A DNA stretch of 64,000 nucleotides, taken from contig MQVO02000028.1 of NCBI GenBank assembly GCA_001986395.2, forward strand, positions 124,001 to 188,000. The letters run 5' to 3'. The notes beneath the pieces were generated by a model. The model saw nothing but the letters and a program-made list of their open reading frames with translations, searched no databases and was not told the DNA's origin. Source of the DNA: Irpex lacteus (lineage: Eukaryota > Basidiomycota > Agaricomycetes > Polyporales > Irpicaceae). The translations under genes were made by a program, and so were the position numbers. This document shows, one piece after another, positions 23,561 to 35,928 of the stretch; the first letter of the stretch is position 1; every line of letters starts with the position of its first letter.

Positions 23561-23999
23561 TTCTACTTGTTAGAATGTGTACAGGGTATCTTTGTTGTGT
23601 ATACCGTTGTGCACTTTGAGCTACTTGGACTCGGAGAGGAGAGATGCTTGTCTTCGCTCGGAGGAGGCGGACTTGGTCGTATGACAGTGGCGCAGGTATA
23701 AGAAAATCTACCAGAATAGAAATGTTGAATAGACAATGTATCTATGCGACAAAGAAAGGGATACGAGATTCGACATGGGGCATTGAAAGTGTAATAATGA
23801 GAACCTGGAATTCGAACGGCAAGCACACTGTTTGCCTCCGCTAGCTCCATAACGGGAAAGTTGTTCCCACGACGACTCGCTGGTTAAACTTACGCAGCAC
23901 TGCTCTGAGCCTGACTGCTTTGAGACTCTGCAGTCCATCTCCATCACCACCTTCAACGACCAGCCAACAACGATGTCTCTTCCTCGCTCAAACTATGAT

Positions 24000-26037
24000 C
24001 CTAGACGAGTGTGTCTCAACCCGCGCTTCGAAAATCCGCGCAGAATAAGGATTTTGTCGCGCGGAGGCCTGGTGCTGCCGAAGTTCGCGATGTTATGCCG
24101 GAGTGGGAGGAGGAGTGGGAGGTGCGTTCGACGTCGTCTTGCCTCGTGCAAAGTGTTGATAACTCACGTACGTACCTTGTATAAACTGAATCCGAGTCCG
24201 TACTCGCGCTCACGCTCTCCCCGTCCGTTGCAAAGAGAGCTCTCTCCGCCGCCTCAGAACAAAATGTTGAACTGCGGACGGACGAGTCATAATCTCGTAA
24301 AACGACCACAGGTAGTACATATACATACCATATGAGCCCAAATTTACCGTTTAGATTCGCCCTACGACAGTGAGTTTTCGAAATCCTACGAGGTCGGTGC
24401 GGAATAAGGATTTTTGTTTTTCGTCCTTGGCGAGGTGAGTCACCTGTTAATGGACGCTTGATAGTCGCTAACTCGTCCTCTATAGTTATTCTTCCACGCG
24501 AATGTCTCGTCGTCCCGCAATGCACGATTTTGTGCTGGAGGGGAGGAGGAGAGGGTGGGCGATACAACGACGACGGCGTTGTATAGCCCCGTGCAAAGGA
24601 TTAAGAAAGCACGTACTCGAGCTATAGTATCTGTACCGGCACTCGCGCTAACCCTCTCCCCGCCCGTTGCGAAGGTACCCGTGCACCTCACTCAGCCGAC
24701 CCCAACAAAATGTCAAGCTGCGAATGAACCAGTCATTATCTCGCGTGACGACTTAGGGCAGTTAATACAAACACTTACGATACCCAATTACACCATCCGC
24801 ATTGGCCTTACGAGGAGGTTTTGCGAAAATCCCTTGAAGGCGGCGCCAGATGATAATTCCCGTTTTCGGCCGTAAGGAAGGTGTGTCGCGTGTAGATGAA
24901 CCGCTGATAGCCGATTATTCGTTCTATACAGTCTTTTTCCCGCGCGGACGCCTGGTCGTGCCGGAATTCGCGAATTTATGTAGGACGGGAGGGGAGAAGA
25001 AGGGGATGGACCATACGACGACGTCGACGACGTCTGGAATCATGCGGGACGTTGATTAAGTAGATACTCACCTTACTGTATAAGCTTATGCATCCGCATC
25101 AACCCTCTCCCCGCAAATTGAGAAGATAGCTGCACTCCCTGTCCCAGCTGGCCGCGGACAAAAACTCGAACTACGGTTGAACGAGTCAGTCTCTCGTAGA
25201 ACGGTTATTAGGGATCAATATACGCACCTTTGAGACCTAATATCGACGCTCCGATATGCCCTAGGATGAGGATTTCCGAAAATTGCATGTAGCCACCGCT
25301 GCAAGGACGAGCTTCGAACCTCGTCGTAGTCGAGGTAAGACGCCTGAAATTGTACCCTGAGTGCTTGCTAACTCATCCAGTGTAGTTCGCACGTGCTACG
25401 ATCGGTCGGTGGTGGCTGTATCGGCGAGATTGTGTAGGAGGGGAGGAGGAGAAGGTAGGCTGCCCGGCGACGACCAGGCCGTCTCGCTGCGTGCGGGACC
25501 CTGAAAACGTAAGCACTCACATAGCACAACACGTACATACACTCGCCTCTTTGTTACGCCCCCAGCTCCCGGAGATAGACGATCCCCTCCCGCAGCCGGC
25601 CACAGGCAAAATGTCGCACTGCGTGCGAACGAGTAAGTATCTCACCGAACGTTTTCACAAGACTAATATACTCACCTAGTACGTCCATTAACACCCGTCC
25701 GTGCAGTGCTCCGCCCACATGTTGTCAGGACCACAGGAACCCGCCCCGAAAGGTGAATTTCTTAAATCTCCTCGTAACCGCAGTGCGTTGCTTGTAAACG
25801 CAAGCCAGATACGTCCTGCTACTCGCCGTTTGATTCATTCGAGGAACGAACCGCTGGTCGTCCCACAATCCTTGGATTTGTGAAGGTGGAGAGGGGGTGG
25901 GGGACCAGCATGCAACGACGACCACGTCGTATCGCTTCGTACGAAGCATCAAAAAGGTATATACGAACTTTGAATGACAAGCGCAGGTACTCGTATCCAC
26001 GCCAACGCTGCCGGCTCCGATGATAGCTGTCTCCCCC
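24000..26037. repeat. Degenerate tandem array, about 450 bp period
   Basis: Four to five diverged units follow one another. One marker, AAAATGT.....CTGCG followed by GAACGAGT-like sequence, occurs at about 24261, 24708, 25162 and 25608. A second, purine-rich marker (GGAGGGGAGGAGGAG and variants) occurs at about 24106, 24537, 24989, 25436 and 25882. Spacing is 431-454 bp. Short frames in it do not line up between units, so coding is unlikely. The right end coincides with the broken 3' end of RabGAP copy 2. Confidence 0.65.
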
Positions 26038-27299
26038 CTCAGCAGTCAGCTGATCTACTCGCTCCGAGTCTAGCTGATCACTTTCTGCGTTGGCCGCTAC
26101 ATCCTTCGAAACTTCGTCCTGTGGGGGATCGTCGCCGTCCGTAATGTATGGAAGGGCACTGAACAGGGAGTGGATCATGCCTTCTTCGCCTTCCTGTTGT
26201 AGTCTTTCAACCTCTTCTTTTCGTATGAGAACAAGCTGTCGAGATGATCATGTATAAACGCAACAGTCAGCAAATATGCAACGAAGCTTACCGCTGCTGC
26301 GAGATAAACGGCGTATATTGGAGGTCGACAGAGGAGGTAGTCGAAGACGTGTTGTATGAGTGATAGGGTGGGCATGTCGTGTGAGAATAGGGTTAGCAGA
26401 TTCGATAGTGCGAAGTAGGGTAGTGGAGCGTTTCTGGCGGGTGATGAATGATAGGCACGACCAGTAGAAGAGACTCATGTGCTTACTGTTCAAGCAATTC
26501 GGAATATCCAGGATCAGCGAGCTTCAGAACATGCTTCTGACTGAGATAATACGACATACGTACCTCAGAAGGCCAACGACGGGTTCCAAACTTGCGCCCA
26601 TGGAATCTCGCACTCTGTGCAAGCTGAGTTTCTCGACGCATGGTAACTGTAGCTCCTGCGGGAGTGTCAAGAACAGTACCGCTACAATATCATGATAACC
26701 CTACACATGTCGACATGCGTCAGTACCGTAAGTGTGCACGGACTGCGATGAGAATGTGCTGACGCACCTGGAAGTAGCTCAACCTCCGCCGCTTCCGAAA
26801 CACCTTGACAATCAACTCATTCAGTTCACGTTGCTCCTCCATTCGCTCATCCATGCTGACTTTACGCAGGCCAAATTGTGTGTAAGTCTCGTGGGCAAGA
26901 GTTACGGATAGAGAGAGGTTCACCTACTGGATACAGTACGAAGCTTCGGTCGGTGTCCAGCTGAATCTGCCTTTCGTCGGGATGAGGTTCTTCGATACTC
27001 TTTCCGCCATCCTCCTCAACATTTGATGTCGCATGTAGTATGGGTCCGTCGGTGCTCTCGTGCGCAGCCAGTTGCACTGAACTTGGAGGATCCACGTTTA
27101 GCAGACGTGACCTGATACAACCGTCAAGTTTTACAACACAGCTAGCAGCACAGCACAGCACTTGTAGCACATACCATAGTTCTACTCTCCTCCCTTTAAA
27201 CCCTCCAGGGTGCAAGCTCAACCTTCGGAGCTCCTGCCAGTCCAACACTGGGATGGGTTGCGGGTCCGCAGAAACGACGCGGATACCCTCCGACTCCAT
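26038..27299 (-). pseudogene. RabGAP copy 2, truncated and splice-broken
   Basis: A near copy of the TBC1D20/Gyp8-like gene from ATG at 27299. Two lesions are visible. The coding sequence stops matching at 26038, so the acidic linker and the C-terminal membrane anchor are missing. A 36-bp deletion near 26535, between two ACATGC repeats, removes the 3' splice site and first codons of the exon encoding VLQHVLKLADPGY. Motifs IQLDTDR and LSYFQ are still present. It is part of the 3.6 kb direct repeat. Confidence 0.8.
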
Positions 27300-29625
27300 T
27301 CGATTAGTTAAGTTGGACGTAAAAGCCTCAGTAGAGAAGTTAGAGGAAACTCCGGGTGTATTCTCAGAATACGTGGTAGGCGTCCAGTGCGAAGTCGCAC
27401 TTCAGGCGGGGCAGAGCCGCGCTCAGGCTCATCTCATTTCATCCACCGCACGTAGCGCCTAATTGACACCAGATGCCCAAAAGGGCAGTTGAAAGATCAC
27501 TCTGGCGACCAACGCAGGAACAAACGGGCAAGAAAGTATGAGTGTTGGACGCGGAGAAATTACAATACATGCATACATCAGATACCGGGTATGTTAATCA
27601 ATGCTCAACAAACGGGTCGTCATGATCCTGCTCTGCTATTCTTTCCATCTGCTCACTCACCGCCAGTGGCACTGCGCCCTCAACACTGGAATTCTCTGGT
27701 CGGAACTTCTTCGATGCCCTACCACTATCAGCTACACTAGTGTGCTCCGAACCAGACCGTCGCTTGGAGCCAGAAGCGCCTTTTGGGAGTACTTCAGCAT
27801 AACCGAGTAACCCAATAAATTGGTCATCCGTCTTGTCCATCCAAAATCTCCCGTCTTCTTCGTCGTCCAAAATCGCATCAATGACGTCCTCAAATACCTC
27901 CAGAATGCGATTGTGTGACTCAAAGACGTCAGAAATCAGAGGCTTTTTGCCACGAGAAGCCTGTCCTGGTGCCTCAGAACTGTTCCGAGCTCCCCTGGTT
28001 TTCTGGCGGCGGCGATGCAGAAGTGGTCGCACGGCGGGATCAGCTCTGACCAAGCCAGAGGGAGATGCAGCTTTCACTGAATCTTTCGGGGAATATTTCT
28101 TGAAGTCACTGTAATCCACGGACTCGTAAAACTCTTTCAGTAATCTGTAGAGCTTGTCCACGAGAGTGATCAGATGAGGAGAGACTTCGTCAGGTTCCTC
28201 GCCAGCGGTGAATGAGAAACCGGGATACCCCTGTTTGTTTTGCAACAACTTCTCGGCCCCTCCGATAAATACGCCTCCACGGGTGTCATTGAAGTCGTAG
28301 CGAGAATGTATGTGGGTTGCGAGGGTTTTGTTTTTGCCATTCTTCTCCTTCGTCGATAGCCCCTTCAACTTTGGCTCGTTATAGTAATGGTTGGTCATGG
28401 AGTGGCGATGGAAGCAAAGACCGCATAAAGTAACAACGTGGATGAAAGACTCGAGGTCATCTGCCAGAGTGTTTGGTTTATAGGGATACTGAAGCGAGAG
28501 TGCGGACATGAACCACCATGTTCCCTGGAACATTCAAAGTGAGAATGCGCCTAGAAGATGCATCACGTAACAGCTTACAGAGCGCCCATGCTGTGTAGCA
28601 TTTTGAGCCAGATCGACCTTGAACTTGGCCAAATCCCAGTCTATCAGCATACCCTGGGGCGAGTTCGAGCCCTCTTCTTTCTCCTGCTCGACGAGGATCA
28701 TGATATTGTACAAGCTAACATCACGGTGGAGAACGCCTGCCTCGAACGCCGCTTTATGTCCTGCGTAAACCATGGATGAGCCGCAGGCAACCAAACAGCA
28801 ATGACTTCACGCGCACCTCGCAAAGCGTCGTAAACAACAACGATCATCTCAGCAGAATCCTTGTAGTCCTCCAGCGGTCTCCCAAGCTGCTCTATCACAA
28901 CGATGCAGTGCTGACGTTTCAACAGCTTGTCGATTTTGAGGTACTCGTCAGTCCGGGTAACTTGCCCTGCTACATCTCCGCCGCCGAGCGCTGTGGCTAC
29001 GAAGGGAACTCCTTTAAGCTTCCTATAGATCTCGAGCTCCGATCTTATGTCGTCTGATATGGCCCGCCAATAGTCCTTCAGGAAGCACAAGTATGGTGGT
29101 TTGCCATCCGGCGGCTTCGCGCGAAACGCCACGTACCCCCTCGTAGCGCGACCTACGGGTGAATATGACGCAGTGCGGTGTTTGCCGATGTAGTAAGTAG
29201 AAGACGACTTCTCATTGAGATCGACGCAAGTGACCTGAAAGCGTGTAAGTAATGGCCTTCAAATATGCAGCACATTGTCCTATACCTTGTGAATGGGGAA
29301 CAGCCTCTGATTGGCCAGAATCTCGTTTGCTAAAGAGGCAGCATACGAGTTCACGTGAGTGAGAGACTTCAACGCGTTCACCTCCTCTTGGGAAGCCACG
29401 GTAAATGCGGGATTGTATCCTAGCTCCTCGTCTGACATGAGTGAGAGCCGGTGGATGAAGTCCAGCAGTTTCTCGGGGTTCGCGACAAAGTTCACAGCAG
29501 TTGACACGATGCAGCCGGCTCGGTCCCACCTCGTAAGACGGACTTGATCACGCCAGATATAGATGATGAAAACGAATGTCCGGTGTTGACGAAGCATCAT
29601 CTCCGTCGCGTATTTCGCAATCTGT
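26038..29625 (-). repeat. Direct repeat block, right copy
   Basis: Same-orientation partner of 17762-21375, offset by about 8.27 kb. It contains RabGAP copy 2, the spacer and the 3' half of kinase C. Confidence 0.85.
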
Positions 29626-30592
29626 GCTTGGGCCTCGGTGTCGGGACGGAGAAAGGGCGAAGAGCCGTCGAAGGAGAAGGCGGAAATGGACGTATTGTAT
29701 TTGACCTCAATGCCGCACTTCATCCACGCCCATGCGGTGCGAGCCTTGCCAGCCTTCTTAGGCAAAAGTTCGTATGCAGCTCTTGCCTCCGAGGAGCAAT
29801 CATACATGGCGATGTCAATCTTCAGGTCGTCCTGACCAGACTCTTGGTGGCTGGAGACATCCTTGAAAACGTACTTGTGAGCGGGTTGGGTAGCGATGGC
29901 CTCATTGAAGGATGCGCACTATGTAACACGAATGAGCTGCGTTTAAACAAGGCAGGGATACAATGATTACCAGAGGTGCATACATGGGCTCTTCCTTTTC
30001 CCCGTCCAGTAGTCCTTTCAGTTTCAGAGCGGCGGAGGCAAGCTGCTTCTTGGGCAGATCGGGACTCGTGGTATTCTTCGGAGTAGCGAAAGTCTCCATA
30101 AAGCGGTCATAAGGATGCTCAACAAAGTGCATCCCCATGGCTACCTGTACTTTCGCGTTATACCCAGGCGCTTTATATGGATCGTTGATGGTAGGCTTGA
30201 CCGGCGTGGAATGCACAGCCCCGGCAGGGACTGGAGGCGGTGCGGGTGCGAGCGGGGGGTCTGCTACAGAGTCTAAATCGGAAGGCATTCAACACATAAA
30301 CCTCGTTAGTTGACCGTGATACTAGACTGAAGGTGGAAATGTTGAGAGCACACCGTATGGGGATCCTGGCGGCGACACCGCAGACAACAAGGCGTTGGTA
30401 ATAGGGTCTGAATCTGTGTCTAAAGTAAGAGGCGGAGTTAATCAGATAAATCAGCTGGAAAGCATACATTGCTGGAGGCAGCGAGGGCTTACCGTTCGGA
30501 GATTGTGGTGGCGATTCCGGAAACGATGGGGTACTCGCTACAGAACCTGGGTCGGGCAGCAGAGCGAGGGGAGAATCATCGTCGGTTGACAT
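27598..30592 (-). CDS. FunK1 kinase C (most complete of A-C)
   Basis: The start is ATG at 30592 (MSTDDDSPLALLPDPG). A Pro/Ser-rich N-terminus is spread over several small exons (DTDSDPITNALLSAV, then DSVADPPLAPAPPP). Next come GMHFVEHPYDRFMETFATPK, CASFNEAIATQPAHKYVFKD, AWAWMKCGIEVKYNT, the FunK1 core with HRDVSLYNIMILV and LIDWDLAKF, GTWWFMSALSLQ, DDLESFIHV, and a full C-terminal tail ending DHDDPFVEH. The arginine codon CGA lost in kinase A is intact. No stop or frameshift was seen. Cellular role unknown; FunK1 kinases are expanded in mushroom-forming fungi. Its 3' half is nearly the same as that of kinase B. Confidence 0.8.
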
Positions 30593-31505
30593 AGTGAGCG
30601 GCGACACGGGGACACAGGTAACGATAGCCTACCGTTTTGTGGTCAGAGGTAAGTCTTTATATATGTGCTGGCCGCCGAGCTTGGCCGCTGTGGCGCCAAA
30701 TCAGTTTCCCCGAATATCGCCATTGTGAACGGATCAGATAAGCATCATATGCATCAGCATACGGTGCACGTCAAAGAATATGGACAATGGAATAAGGGAA
30801 CGTGTTTACTCACAGTGTCCAATTAGGAAGGCAGATACAGGACGCGAACCTGCGATAAAAGTACCGCAACTTGAACCTGATGTGTTTCGAAAACACGATA
30901 AATCAGCCAGACATAGAGTCAGTCGTATGCGTATAGAAAAATTGATGAATGACTTGCTTTGCTTCACAGGCAGTTCCTCTGACCCTCAAACGCATAAACT
31001 AGGATGACGGTAGCCAGTCATGTCACCGTCACACTGGTTGATGCTCGAACCAGTTCGTTTGCGGCCCGAATCGGCCCGGTCACATTTGGCCGCTGAGATG
31101 TAACAAGACCGTGACTGGGGCCTGACCATCTAAGTTCTCCTTACCGCGAATATTCAACGTTCAACGTTCAACGTTCACCGTTCAACCATCGGATGTCATA
31201 GCGAGTCAGGATCAGTAGATACGAAGATTGATACACTACAATCTTCATCATATCGACTGATAAATTGTAGGGTCCCACGAAGAGTGTAAGCCAGTGCCGC
31301 TAACTACTAGTATGTAGTCTTAACTTACTACGTACAGCGACCAACTGCATTGTACTTGATCAGCGACGTCTCTCAGTACTTACCCTTCAGATTGTTTTCA
31401 GGAACGTTACCGTGTGGCCGCGGTGTCCAGCTGGACCCCGCCATCCGGCTTATGTGGCATAAATATTCCATGCTATTACCGTTCGTTGAAGAAACATCTT
31501 GCAAC
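30593..31505. other. Intergenic upstream of kinase C
   Basis: About 900 bp without a supported gene. It contains a short direct repeat of TTCAACG at about 31149-31186. Confidence 0.5.
31149..31186. repeat. Short TTCAACG direct repeat
   Basis: Four to five consecutive units of about 8 bp (GTTCAACG and GTTCACCG). A similar two-unit run occurs at about 39868-39886 upstream of kinase D. Confidence 0.6.
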
Positions 31506-32600
31506 TCACCGCAATGAGCTATTAAAGTGCCAAAATATAAGCGCAACAGTCAACAAATATGCAACGAAACTTACCTCTGCTGCGAGATAACCGGCAGATA
31601 TTGGAGGTCGACAGTAGTCGAAGACGTGTTGTATGAGTGATAGGGTGGGCATGTCGTGTGAGAATAGGGTCAGAAGATTCGATAGTGCGAAGTAAGGTAG
31701 TGGAGCGTTTCTGTCGGGCGGTGAGTGGTAGTACTTACTCTTCAAGCAATTCAGCGTATCCGGGATCAGAGAGCTTCTGCATACGCCGCAGTACTCTAGG
31801 TATAATCTCGTCAATGATGTCCTTCTGACTGTGACAACACGCTGTACATACCTCAGAAGGCCAAAGACGGGCTCTAAGTTTGCGCTCATAGAATCTCGCA
31901 CTCGATGTAAGCTGAGTTTCCCGACGCATGGTAATTGTAGTTCCTGTGGCAATTCAAGAACAGTATTCATATAGCGTCGTGGTAGCGCTGCACATGTCGA
32001 CATGTGCCAGTAATTGTGCGCGGACTGCGACAAGAACGTGCTAACGCACTTGGAAGTTACGGTAGCTCAGCCTCCGCCTCTTCCAAAACACCTTGACAAT
32101 CAAGTGATTGAGTTGACGTTGCTTCTTCATTCGCTTGTCCATGCTGACTTTACGAGGACCAGATTGAGTGTCAGAAAGTCCCATGACCATGGGTTACGGA
32201 TAGAGGGAGGTTCACCTACTAGGTACAGTACACAGCTTCGGTCGGTGTCCAGCTAAATCTACCTTTCGTCGGGGTGAGGTTCTGCGAAGCTCTTGCTACC
32301 ATCCGCGTCGGAGTCAACGTTAGATGTCTTGTCTGGTATGGGCGCATCGTCGTGGCTATCTTGTGCCCTAATTAGTTGCACTAGACTTGAAGGATCCACG
32401 TTTAGAAGACGTGACCTGATACAACCGTCAAGTCTGCCGACACAACTAGCAGTACAGCACTTGTAGCACACAACATAGTTCTATTCTTCTCCCTTTGAAC
32501 CCTCCTGGCTGCAAGCTCAAAGTTCGGAGCTCCTGCCAGTCCAACACTGGGATGGGTTGTGGTTCGGCAGAAATGACACGAGCATCCTCCAACTCCATTT
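31506..32600 (-). pseudogene. RabGAP copy 3, decayed
   Basis: A third, more diverged copy of the TBC1D20/Gyp8-like gene. Conserved pieces are LDWQELR near 32545, the PHPDER region near 32265, LQLPCVGKLSLHRVRDSM, LEPVFGLLR, PYFALSNLLTLFSHDMP and VFDYCRPPISAGYLAA. The exon equivalent to GYHDIVAVLFLTLP carries a TGA and a one-base deletion near 31950-31970. The LLC of YLLCRPP is lost, and the 3' part ends near 31506 without linker or anchor. Non-functional by inspection. Confidence 0.8.
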
Positions 32601-32901
32601 GATTAGTTATGTACAAGATGTTAGGTACGGTAGAAGAGTTATGAAGAGCTTTCAGAGTAGGTTCCCAGGATATGTGGTTGGCGGCGAGAGTGCAAGGTTG
32701 TGCTGAGGCGGCGGCACACCCGCGCTCATCATGTCACCGCACGTGGCGCTTGCCAGCCTGAGTGAGCGAGTCGGAATGCTGGTTCAGGTTGTTCGTTCTG
32801 TTCTTCCTCAACGCTTTGTTTCTCTAGTGGTATTGACACACCTATCTAGCTTCAAATATATGCACAGGTCATAATAACTCTCAGTACTCACACGGGCTAC
32901 A

Positions 32902-35900
32902 ATGAGTTTCAAGTTCCCGACCTCGAACGTCCTCGTTCTTGGTTCTAACTCTATCCACTGTCTTTTACCTTCCACCCTCATTACACGTGCCGATGCTCTA
33001 CTTGCGGCACACAAATTGGAGGAAACCGTCGAGCTTGCAGACCAGCAGCTTAAGAAGTTCCAGGGCAGAGTGACACTTGATACAGAGGAGGTGCGTGTTG
33101 CTCCTTACTAAAGTAATTATCTCTGCTTGCAGCTTCTTATTTCCTTTATGTAGGCCGACGAGCTTCGTTACGTTTACCAGAGGATCGGCTTTCAATGTCT
33201 CACAGAAACCTTGTTCGATGATGCAGGGAAACATTTCTTCGCCGGAAACCTCGATCCCCGCGTCCTCATTAGCTACTACCCAGAACTACGCGGGTCACTA
33301 TTCAGTCCAGATGACTCGGTGGACATGTTTTCCGGAGTGACAGAGCATATGCCCCCGGAGGATTCGATAGACGACATTAGTGAGTGCCCTGCATCATTTA
33401 CTTTACATCTCCGTTTCTACACGTCTCTCCCGTTCAAACCCCCCACTCATCCACCCACTAACCCGTTCTTCTTTATGTTTTGCTCTTCACTCGCCTGCAA
33501 CCCCGTTGACCAACCAATCCAACCAAACCCACCCTTTGCTCCCACGTATCCTATGCGTCCTGCCATTATGCTGTCGGGACTAATCAATAGTATCCACCAA
33601 CCTAGTCATGAACTATTCGCCTCACCTCGCCCCGAACACCTCCACCGCACCCGTCGCCGTCGAACTGCGAGATGTCCTCAAGATAGCGGCTACGGAGATG
33701 CTCAAGGTCTTTCTGAGAAAGTGGAGGGCCAAGCGGAGAGACAAGGAAGTCGAAAAGGCGAACACTGAATTGAAAGAGACGCGGAAGGGTAGGACTGTGA
33801 ACGAGGTCGTGGATACCGTGTTGGCCAAGTTGTACACCACGGGTGGGGAGACTACGGATCTGCTCGCGCTCATCGAGGGCCCGAATGATATCGTCGTGGA
33901 GGAGGTAGAGAATCTGTTGGCTGGCTCGCATAGGTATGATGCGCTGTGCAAGTTATATCGAAGCCGGGGCGAGGAAACGAAACTTCTCAACGTGTGGGCA
34001 AAGTAAGCTGTTCTCTGTTTTTTATTTTTATTTTTTTCAGTCCATGTCCTTGTGTTCTGACCTTCGCGCGTATCATAGGCTTGTTACAGGCGAAGTCGTC
34101 GACGAAGATGTACATGATCCTCTTGAGAGCATGTTCACATATCTCACAGAGAGGAAGGACAAGAATCTCATTCAGGAGTGGGGCGTATGGCTGCTCAAGT
34201 GGGATTCTGAACTCGCTCTGAAGGTACTCACCAAACCTTATCTTGAATTATACCCTTTGCTATTGTTTACACTTCTCTCATCCGTGTTCTCTCCTGCAGC
34301 TCCTCACGTCGTTCGGGGGAAGCAAACGCGGTGCGAAAACTTCAACGGCGGACGAAACGACGCTATTGCAGCGCGTACGTGGGGCCGACCCAGCTGCGGG
34401 TGTGCAGTTCCTCGAGTATCTAGTGCTTCAGAGACGAAGCCAGGTGAGATACCGTACATTTTTTCCGGACAACATCTAATACTCGAATGTGAAGGACCCT
34501 GATTTACACGCTCAGCTGGCGGCGACGTACGTCGAACAGCTCGTTGAGTGTTTGGAGGACGAGGCAACGGCTAAACTATGGCGCGCAAAACGTACGTGTC
34601 ATCCAACCGTCTTTTTTTTCTACCAAAATAAACCTCCTGACCTTCGTACCCTTCTCCTTGCTGCTTACACGTACCAGTGGCATCGTATGCCTCCTCTTCA
34701 ACGTCGTCGACGTCAAGGACGTCGTTCCTCAGCTACTTTGCGAGCACGACACCAGACTCTGCGTCCAAACGCACGAGACTCAAGACCCTTTTATTCTTGC
34801 AGTCGTCTAAGCTGTACAACTTTGACGCTGTGAAGACGAGACTAGAAGGGGCGACGCTGGACGCTGAATGGGGCGTGGAGGTGCTCGCTCTGGAGAGGGC
34901 GATCGTCCTTGGCAAGGTAAATGCCTACTTTCTCGTCACGTCACTTTATAGGACCGGTACTAACGAGAAAATGACGACTGTTCGTTCTGACAGCTCGGCC
35001 ACCATCGAGACGCGCTCGCACTCCTCGTGCACACCTTGCACGACTCGGCCTCGGCTGAAGCGTACTGCACGCTCGCAGGGGAAGTTATACCGCAGAAGGT
35101 CTCTCAGGCGATCGCGGAGCGGTTCAGCATACCCATGCTCCCACCGTCGTTACCGGCGAGAGCTGTCGCGCCTGGTGCGAGGGATAGGGAAGCGAGTATC
35201 GACGAGGGTGTGAAGAGGGAGCTGACGAAGGTACTGTTGGACGTTTACATGAGTGGCGGGTACGTACTTCTGTTTCCTCTGCATCCTGTCAAGATGCAGT
35301 ATGTGAATGATGTGTGTATACTCATTCACATTTCTTCGCTTGGTTCTGTAGGGAGTCTATGGCGGAGAGTACGGCACGACTGTTGAACACACAAGCAATG
35401 AACTTGGACGTCTTAGATGTACGTTTGCTGCGCTTCTCTTCCGCCTTGAACTTTGTACTGACAGAGTCGTATCACATCGATGCCCACTCTACTACATCAC
35501 GCCATGTCCTGTCATCTCCTCTGTCTTCTGTACAGGTCATCACGGACGTTCCTCCAGCATGGCCCCTCCACGTCCTCTCCTCCTTCCTCTCTCGCTCCTT
35601 CCGTCGCACCCTGCACGCTCACCACGAAGCCCAACTGGTCAAGGCCCTCGCAGCGAGCGAGAATCTGGCCGTCGCAGAGGCTTCGTGGGTTGTCTTACGA
35701 GAGGCGGGTTCTATCGTCGAGGAGGAGGAGGATAGTGCAGCTACAGAAGATGAGGACGAGGTGTTTGAAAAGGAGAAGGTCATGGGCGAGGTGCACGCGG
35801 AGGGTGGCGCCCTACGTCTATCATTGGACGAGAAGGCAGGTTTGAGAGGGTCTGCTACGCATCTCGTGCCAGGAGCAGAGCTGAGAGGGTATGATGTTAG

Positions 35901-35928
35901 TGATAGGGATGGTGGGGGAGACGACTAG
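32902..35928 (+). CDS. VPS3/TGFBRAP1-like protein lacking the N-terminal CNH domain
   Basis: A multi-exon gene, with exon 1 at 32902-33090, exon 2 at 33154-33379 and exon 3 from 33606. Family signatures are VLVLGSNSIHCLLPSTL, DELRYVYQRIGFQCLTETLF, DPRVLISYYPELRG, YDALCKLYRSRGEETKLL, and the Vps39-like C-terminal part LLVHTLHDSASAEAYC. This is the Vps3/Vps39/TGFBRAP1 group that tethers Rab5/Rab7 endosomes or vacuoles (CORVET/HOPS). The family normally has an N-terminal citron-homology (CNH) domain of several hundred residues; here the frame starts directly at the end of that domain. Upstream DNA is RabGAP copy 3 on the other strand, so the gene is probably 5'-truncated. It could still make a shortened protein from ATG at 32902. 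Confidence 0.75.

Larger units (their letters stand above)
21380..23820 (-). repeat. Inverted repeat, right arm
   Basis: Reverse-complement partner of 9411-11820. It contains kinase B exon 1 with the start of exon 2, the spacer, MYND copy 2 and its upstream region. Confidence 0.85.
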
